The position numbers were made by a program, and so were the translations under genes. From the NCBI GenBank assembly GCA_003343685.1, contig QAKS01000108.1, positions 1-10,066 on the forward strand: 10,066 nucleotides of DNA, written 5' to 3'. Below the pieces are notes generated by a model. The model searched no databases and was not told the origin of the DNA. It saw only the letters and a program-made list of their open reading frames with translations. Below, one piece after another: positions 7,105-10,066 of this stretch (position 1 is the first letter of the stretch; each line of letters starts with the position of its first letter). This DNA comes from Clostridiales bacterium (lineage in GTDB: Bacteria > Bacillota > Clostridia > Christensenellales > Christensenellaceae).

Positions 7105-8838
7105 TCAAATGCCTGAGCGCAGACGCTCGGTAAGCTCAGGGTCGGGCTTGACGGTGATGGTCGTGTGTCCGTCATACAAAACCATGCCCGGTCTGGCGCC
7201 GTTGGCTTTCCAAACGTGAGAGCGCGGGGCATAGTCTATATCCGTCTTGCCCGAGGACTTTGCTTTGGAAAGCGTTGCGGCAATCGTGGCGGCTTCAAAA
7301 ATTGCGGTTTCGCTGGGCTGTTTTCCCTTCGTAAACAGGATGACATGAGAGCCGGGAATGTTTCGTCCATGGAACCAGAGGTCGTCCTTGCCGGCAACAC
7401 GCATCGTAAGGGCGTCATTGCCGCGACTGTTCCGGCCGGCAAGGATGGAAAATCCGTCGCTGGACGTAAATTGATATGGCGAGGAAAGTGGGTCGCTCCT
7501 CTTTACCTTATCCTGATGTCCGGCAGGAAGATATCCATATTTCTCCAAATCCAGACGAACTTCCTCTAAATCCTCCGGTGTAGCGGCGGAATTTGTGCAG
7601 TATTCCAAATCGTCCAGATATTTGAGCTCGTCACTGTACAGGACGCTCTGTTTTTTGGCGACAATCAGAGCGTTTTTCAGCTTTCCAACACGTTTAAAAT
7701 ACTTGGTGGCATTTGCCGAAGGAGAAAGCTTTTCGTCCAGAGGAACCACGACGGGTTCGTTGGTGTAGTAATTCAGCAATTCCGCGCTTTTCATGCCGCG
7801 TTTAATTGCGTAGATGTTTGCTGTGATGAGTTCACCGTATATCCGGTATTTTTCAATATTTTGCGCAGAAGCCAGCGTTTCGTTTTGAATTTTAAGCTTT
7901 TTGGAAATCCGTGCCCTGTTCTTTTTAATTGCGGAAAGAAGTTTGTTTTTTCCGGCATTCATGGCGGAGATTTCCCTGCGGAGGGCGTAATAGCCGTCCA
8001 CAGCTTCGTTCATTGTCTTATAATAGATTCGTCCCGCTTCGGAATAGGCAGCATAGGGGACGACACTGTAAAAAACGGGGAGTCCGGCTCCGTTTTTTTG
8101 AAGGCAGGGGCGGGAGAATGCCAGATTTTGTTTTAGATATTCGGCGATAAAAGAGGCAAGAGAACGGGCCTCGGCCTCATTTGTGAACTGGGGCGCTTTG
8201 CCGCTGTATTTTTTTTGAAGGATATCCTCGGCAGTCTGATGGGAGATGCCCTGAAGGCTGTCGCAGACCGCATGTGAAACAGGGCTTTCCATAAGACGCC
8301 GGGCCATATCGGAAATGTCGGCGGTCAGCGGATCAAGCTTTTCCGAAGGGGGAAAGCTGTATTTCATACCGGGCAAAACCTGACGGACACGGCTCACATC
8401 AAACGATACGTGTTTGAGACTTTCCATAATTTTGCCATCGACATTGAGCAGCATAATATTACTGTGCTTGCTCATGATTTCGACGACGAGATCATACCAG
8501 ACGACAACACCCATCTCATCCTTTGCGGAAATTGAAATGGAAACAACACGATCCATGCCACACTGAGAGAAGCCCTCAATTCGGCCGTTGCCAATGTATT
8601 TGCGCAGGAACATGCAGAAATTCGGCGCAGTTTTGGGATTGTCGCGCTTCATATCGGTGAGGTGTATCCGGCAGTCGGATGCGTTGGCTGAGAGAACAAG
8701 CTGCTTTTTGCCTGATAGAGTATGCAGGCGCAGAACAATTTCATCAGATGCCGGTTGCTGAATCTTTTCTATTTTTGCGCCCGTCAAAGAGGAGAGTTCC
8801 TCTACGATTTTATGGAGCGTCACACCGTCCATTGTCAT
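7105..8838 (-). CDS. rqcH: RqcH, NFACT-family ribosome quality control protein (Rqc2 homologue; formerly fibronectin-binding protein FbpA-like)
   Basis: RqcH binds stalled large ribosomal subunits and recruits tRNA-Ala to add C-terminal alanine tails that mark nascent chains for degradation. From ATG 8838 the product is 577 residues, normal for bacterial members. The NFACT-N domain starts MTMDGVTLHKIVEEL. It includes APNFCMFLRKYIG and the Asp-Arg pair D96-R97 in CGMDRVVSI, matching the functional DR of B. subtilis RqcH. A helix-hairpin-helix region follows (about 175-240), then a Lys-rich coiled coil (about 275-425). The NFACT-R domain shows GRNSRGND, DDLWFHGRNIPGSHVI (485-500) and ARPGMVLYDG near the end. 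AAAGAGG on the minus strand (8853-8847) lies 8 bases before the chosen ATG; the in-frame TTG at 8844 is too close to it. The gene is monocistronic here, convergent with the RelA/SpoT-like gene and divergent from the GerMN lipoprotein. Confidence 0.94.
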   Translation of the reverse strand: MTMDGVTLHKIVEELSSLTGAKIEKIQQPASDEIVLRLHTLSGKKQLVLSANASDCRIHLTDMKRDNPKTAPNFCMFLRKYIGNGRIEGFSQCGMDRVVSISISAKDEMGVVVWYDLVVEIMSKHSNIMLLNVDGKIMESLKHVSFDVSRVRQVLPGMKYSFPPSEKLDPLTADISDMARRLMESPVSHAVCDSLQGISHQTAEDILQKKYSGKAPQFTNEAEARSLASFIAEYLKQNLAFSRPCLQKNGAGLPVFYSVVPYAAYSEAGRIYYKTMNEAVDGYYALRREISAMNAGKNKLLSAIKKNRARISKKLKIQNETLASAQNIEKYRIYGELITANIYAIKRGMKSAELLNYYTNEPVVVPLDEKLSPSANATKYFKRVGKLKNALIVAKKQSVLYSDELKYLDDLEYCTNSAATPEDLEEVRLDLEKYGYLPAGHQDKVKRSDPLSSPYQFTSSDGFSILAGRNSRGNDALTMRVAGKDDLWFHGRNIPGSHVILFTKGKQPSETAIFEAATIAATLSKAKSSGKTDIDYAPRSHVWKANGARPGMVLYDGHTTITVKPDPELTERLRSGI

Positions 8839-8846
8839 AATCAATA

Positions 8847-8853
8847 CCTCTTT
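8847..8853 (-). promoter_or_regulatory. Ribosome binding site that sets the rqcH start
   Basis: AAAGAGG on the minus strand is 8 bases from ATG 8838. It favours that start over the TTG at 8844 (2 bases away) and over the second in-frame ATG at 8832. Confidence 0.6.
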
Positions 8854-8870
8854 CCTATATATCGTTATTT

Positions 8871-8899
8871 ATTCTAACAGACTTGCATAAAAGGCGCAA
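8871..8899 (-). promoter_or_regulatory. Candidate promoter of rqcH
   Basis: On the minus strand, TTGCGC (8899-8894) and TAGAAT (8876-8871) are 17 bases apart. A TG one base upstream of the -10 makes it an extended -10. Transcription would start near 8864 and give a leader of about 26 bases. For the divergent lipoprotein gene I see only weak A/T-rich -10 candidates between 8928 and 8941 and no convincing -35. Confidence 0.5.
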
Positions 8900-8962
8900 T
8901 ATGCCTGCATAGGCTGTAAAAAGTAAAAATATAGATATGTTAGAAAGGAAAAAGGGGGAATT

Positions 8963-9916
8963 ATGATGAAAAATGGCATAGCGGCATTGCTGATCTCGGC
9001 GGGGCTTCTGCTGGCAGTAAGCGGATGCGCGGCAAATCAACCGGAGGAGCAGATACCCGTCAGCGGGAAATCTGATAAGAGGGAGTCAGTCGTCTATTAT
9101 GAGCAGGCGGACGGATATCTGGTTCCAGTGTCGGTAGAGACGGACTGGGGAGACGACATGCTGGAAGGTCTTCTCGGATATATGGTTGCCGGAGAGCAAA
9201 CCGATCACGCGTTGGAGGAGAGTGGATTATCCGCAATGCTGCCGGCGGATACGGTGATTGCCGCAGATTTTCAGGATGGGACGGCAACGGTAGATATCCA
9301 GTCGGGAAGGCTTGCTGATATGAGTGAGAAGCGAAGTGAAAATATAGTCGCCGCAGTAGTCAGTACGGCCTGCCAATTTGATTCTGTTGACGCTGTCCAG
9401 ATCCGTCTGAACGGCGAAGCCAACAAGCTGGGGACAGTCGATATCAGCGAGCCTTTTGAAAATATTGACGTAAATCCGGCTTATGCGCAGGACGAGGGCT
9501 TTTCGCCGGTGAAGGTGTACTATAAAACGGTTGACACAGGGCTGATGGTACCGGTGACAAAATATGCCCCCAATCCGGACGCCAGTACGGTAGTGCGGGC
9601 GATGATGAAAAAACACAGTGACAGCGAACTGATGACACTTTTGCCCGAGGGAGTAGAACTGATATCGGTCGAGACAGATTCGGATGGAGTGGTAACAGTG
9701 AATTTTTCCAAAGAAATTTTAGAGCTGAATAAATCGTCCGAGAAGGAAGAAAAGTTTTTTAAGGGGCTGCGCAGTGCATTGATGAATCTGGAGGGTGTGA
9801 CAGACGTAGTGGTGCTGGCAGATGGGGAGCTTTATGACTGTCAGGTAGACACCGAAACGGTTTTCGGAAACAAAATTGTCAATTATGAGAATTTCAGCGA
9901 AGAACAAAACAGTTAG
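8963..9916 (+). CDS. gerM: Lipoprotein with two GerMN domains (GerM-like)
   Basis: The 317-residue product begins with a lipoprotein signal peptide: charged MMKN, a hydrophobic stretch (5-19), and lipobox VSGC, so Cys22 would be lipidated and the protein anchored outside the membrane. Two similar GerMN repeats follow. The first is about 43-155 (VVYYEQADGYLVPVS, with YMVAG at 73-77 and LPADTVI at 93-99). The second is about 183-295 (VKVYYKTVDTGLMVPVT, LLPEGVELISV at 226-236, GVVTVNFSKEIL at 242-253). In B. subtilis GerM acts with the SpoIIIA-SpoIIQ complex in sporulation and germination; that role is only inferred here. GGGGG at 8954-8958 fits the ATG at 8966 or 8963, so the start may be one codon later. 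The next gene, a probable rph, has the same order as in Bacillus. The symbol rests on domain content and context. Confidence 0.85.
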   Translation: MMKNGIAALLISAGLLLAVSGCAANQPEEQIPVSGKSDKRESVVYYEQADGYLVPVSVETDWGDDMLEGLLGYMVAGEQTDHALEESGLSAMLPADTVIAADFQDGTATVDIQSGRLADMSEKRSENIVAAVVSTACQFDSVDAVQIRLNGEANKLGTVDISEPFENIDVNPAYAQDEGFSPVKVYYKTVDTGLMVPVTKYAPNPDASTVVRAMMKKHSDSELMTLLPEGVELISVETDSDGVVTVNFSKEILELNKSSEKEEKFFKGLRSALMNLEGVTDVVVLADGELYDCQVDTETVFGNKIVNYENFSEEQNS

Positions 9917-9949
9917 AAAGAATATTTTTAAGGATATCGGGCACTGCAC

Positions 9950-9978
9950 TTGCGTGGCGGAACAAAGTGATATAAAAT
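9950..9978 (+). promoter_or_regulatory. Possible promoter before the probable rph
   Basis: TTGCGT (9950-9955) and TAAAAT (9973-9978) are 17 bases apart in the 109-base gap after the GerMN lipoprotein gene. The fit is moderate. Downstream, GCTTAAAA occurs twice (9991-9998 and 10000-10007), and the two AAGCTT sites (9989-9994, 9998-10003) could pair as a small hairpin in the leader. Confidence 0.3.
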
Positions 9979-10025
9979 AAACTGTAAGAAGCTTAAAAAG
10001 CTTAAAATACACATGGAGATGAAAG

Positions 10026-10066
10026 ATGAACAGAGCAGATATGAGGGGAGACGCAGATTTAAGGGA
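10026..10066 (+). CDS. rph: Probable ribonuclease PH, first 13 codons only
   Basis: A GGAG (10015-10018) lies 7 bases before ATG 10026, and the frame stays open to the window edge: MNRADMRGDADLR. The spacing of R, D, R and D/E-L-R matches the conserved RNase PH N-terminus (R-x-D-G-R followed by D-E-L-R), although the usual Gly of DGR is Met here. RNase PH trims tRNA 3' ends and uses phosphate as co-substrate. The gerM-rph order of B. subtilis supports the call. With only 13 residues visible, another gene is possible. Confidence 0.5.
   Translation, partial: MNRADMRGDADLR

Noticed and set aside
7112..7140. Inverted repeat CCTGAGC...GCTCAGG at the end of rqcH, considered as a terminator.
   Set aside because: It lies inside the rqcH coding end, no T run follows it on the minus strand, and an inner GAGCG/CGCTC pairing competes with it.
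7073..7219. A 48-codon + strand frame starting at ATG 7073 behind a G-rich GGGGGGAGGCGG ribosome-site-like run.
   Set aside because: Most of it is antisense to the conserved C-terminus of rqcH, it resembles no known protein, and its Arg- and Ser-rich composition is typical of a shadow frame.

Overview
The window looks like a chromosomal core region of an anaerobic Bacillota (Clostridia, most likely a Lachnospiraceae-type organism). The grounds are strong AGGAGG-type ribosome binding sites, moderate GC content, clostridial-style PurN, PurH and PurD sequences, and a GerM-type lipoprotein next to a probable RNase PH start, which is the order known from Bacillus gerM-rph. I saw no phage, insertion sequence, CRISPR array, tRNA or rRNA.

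Positions 1-3835 are the end of a purine biosynthesis operon on the + strand: the C-terminal part of purM, then purN (overlapping purM by the ATGA), purH and purD. These cover AIR synthesis, GAR formylation, the last two steps to IMP, and GAR synthesis. The run ends at an imperfect hairpin at 3858-3894. Positions 4016-5413 hold a stand-alone FGGY-family sugar kinase with its own extended -10 promoter, which sits inside a small inverted repeat. The gap 5414-5638 holds a second promoter and a stop-free stretch that faintly resembles the C-terminus of a GH29 fucosidase, possibly a gene remnant.

Positions 5639-7000 encode a RelA/SpoT-type nucleotide synthetase-like protein. Its catalytic acidic residues are kept, but the substrate-binding loop is altered and there is a long C-terminal region with no recognised domain. 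The gene ends in a 17-bp, 3-nt-loop hairpin that includes the stop codon. Convergent to it, on the - strand (7105-8838), is rqcH, the bacterial ribosome quality control NFACT protein. Divergent from rqcH, on the + strand, is a lipoprotein with two GerMN domains (8963-9916), followed by the first 13 codons of a probable rph.

Most of the region is housekeeping. The least ordinary items are the RelA/SpoT-like protein, the terminal hairpin of its gene, the orphan kinase with its palindromic promoter, and the possible decayed glycosidase between them.
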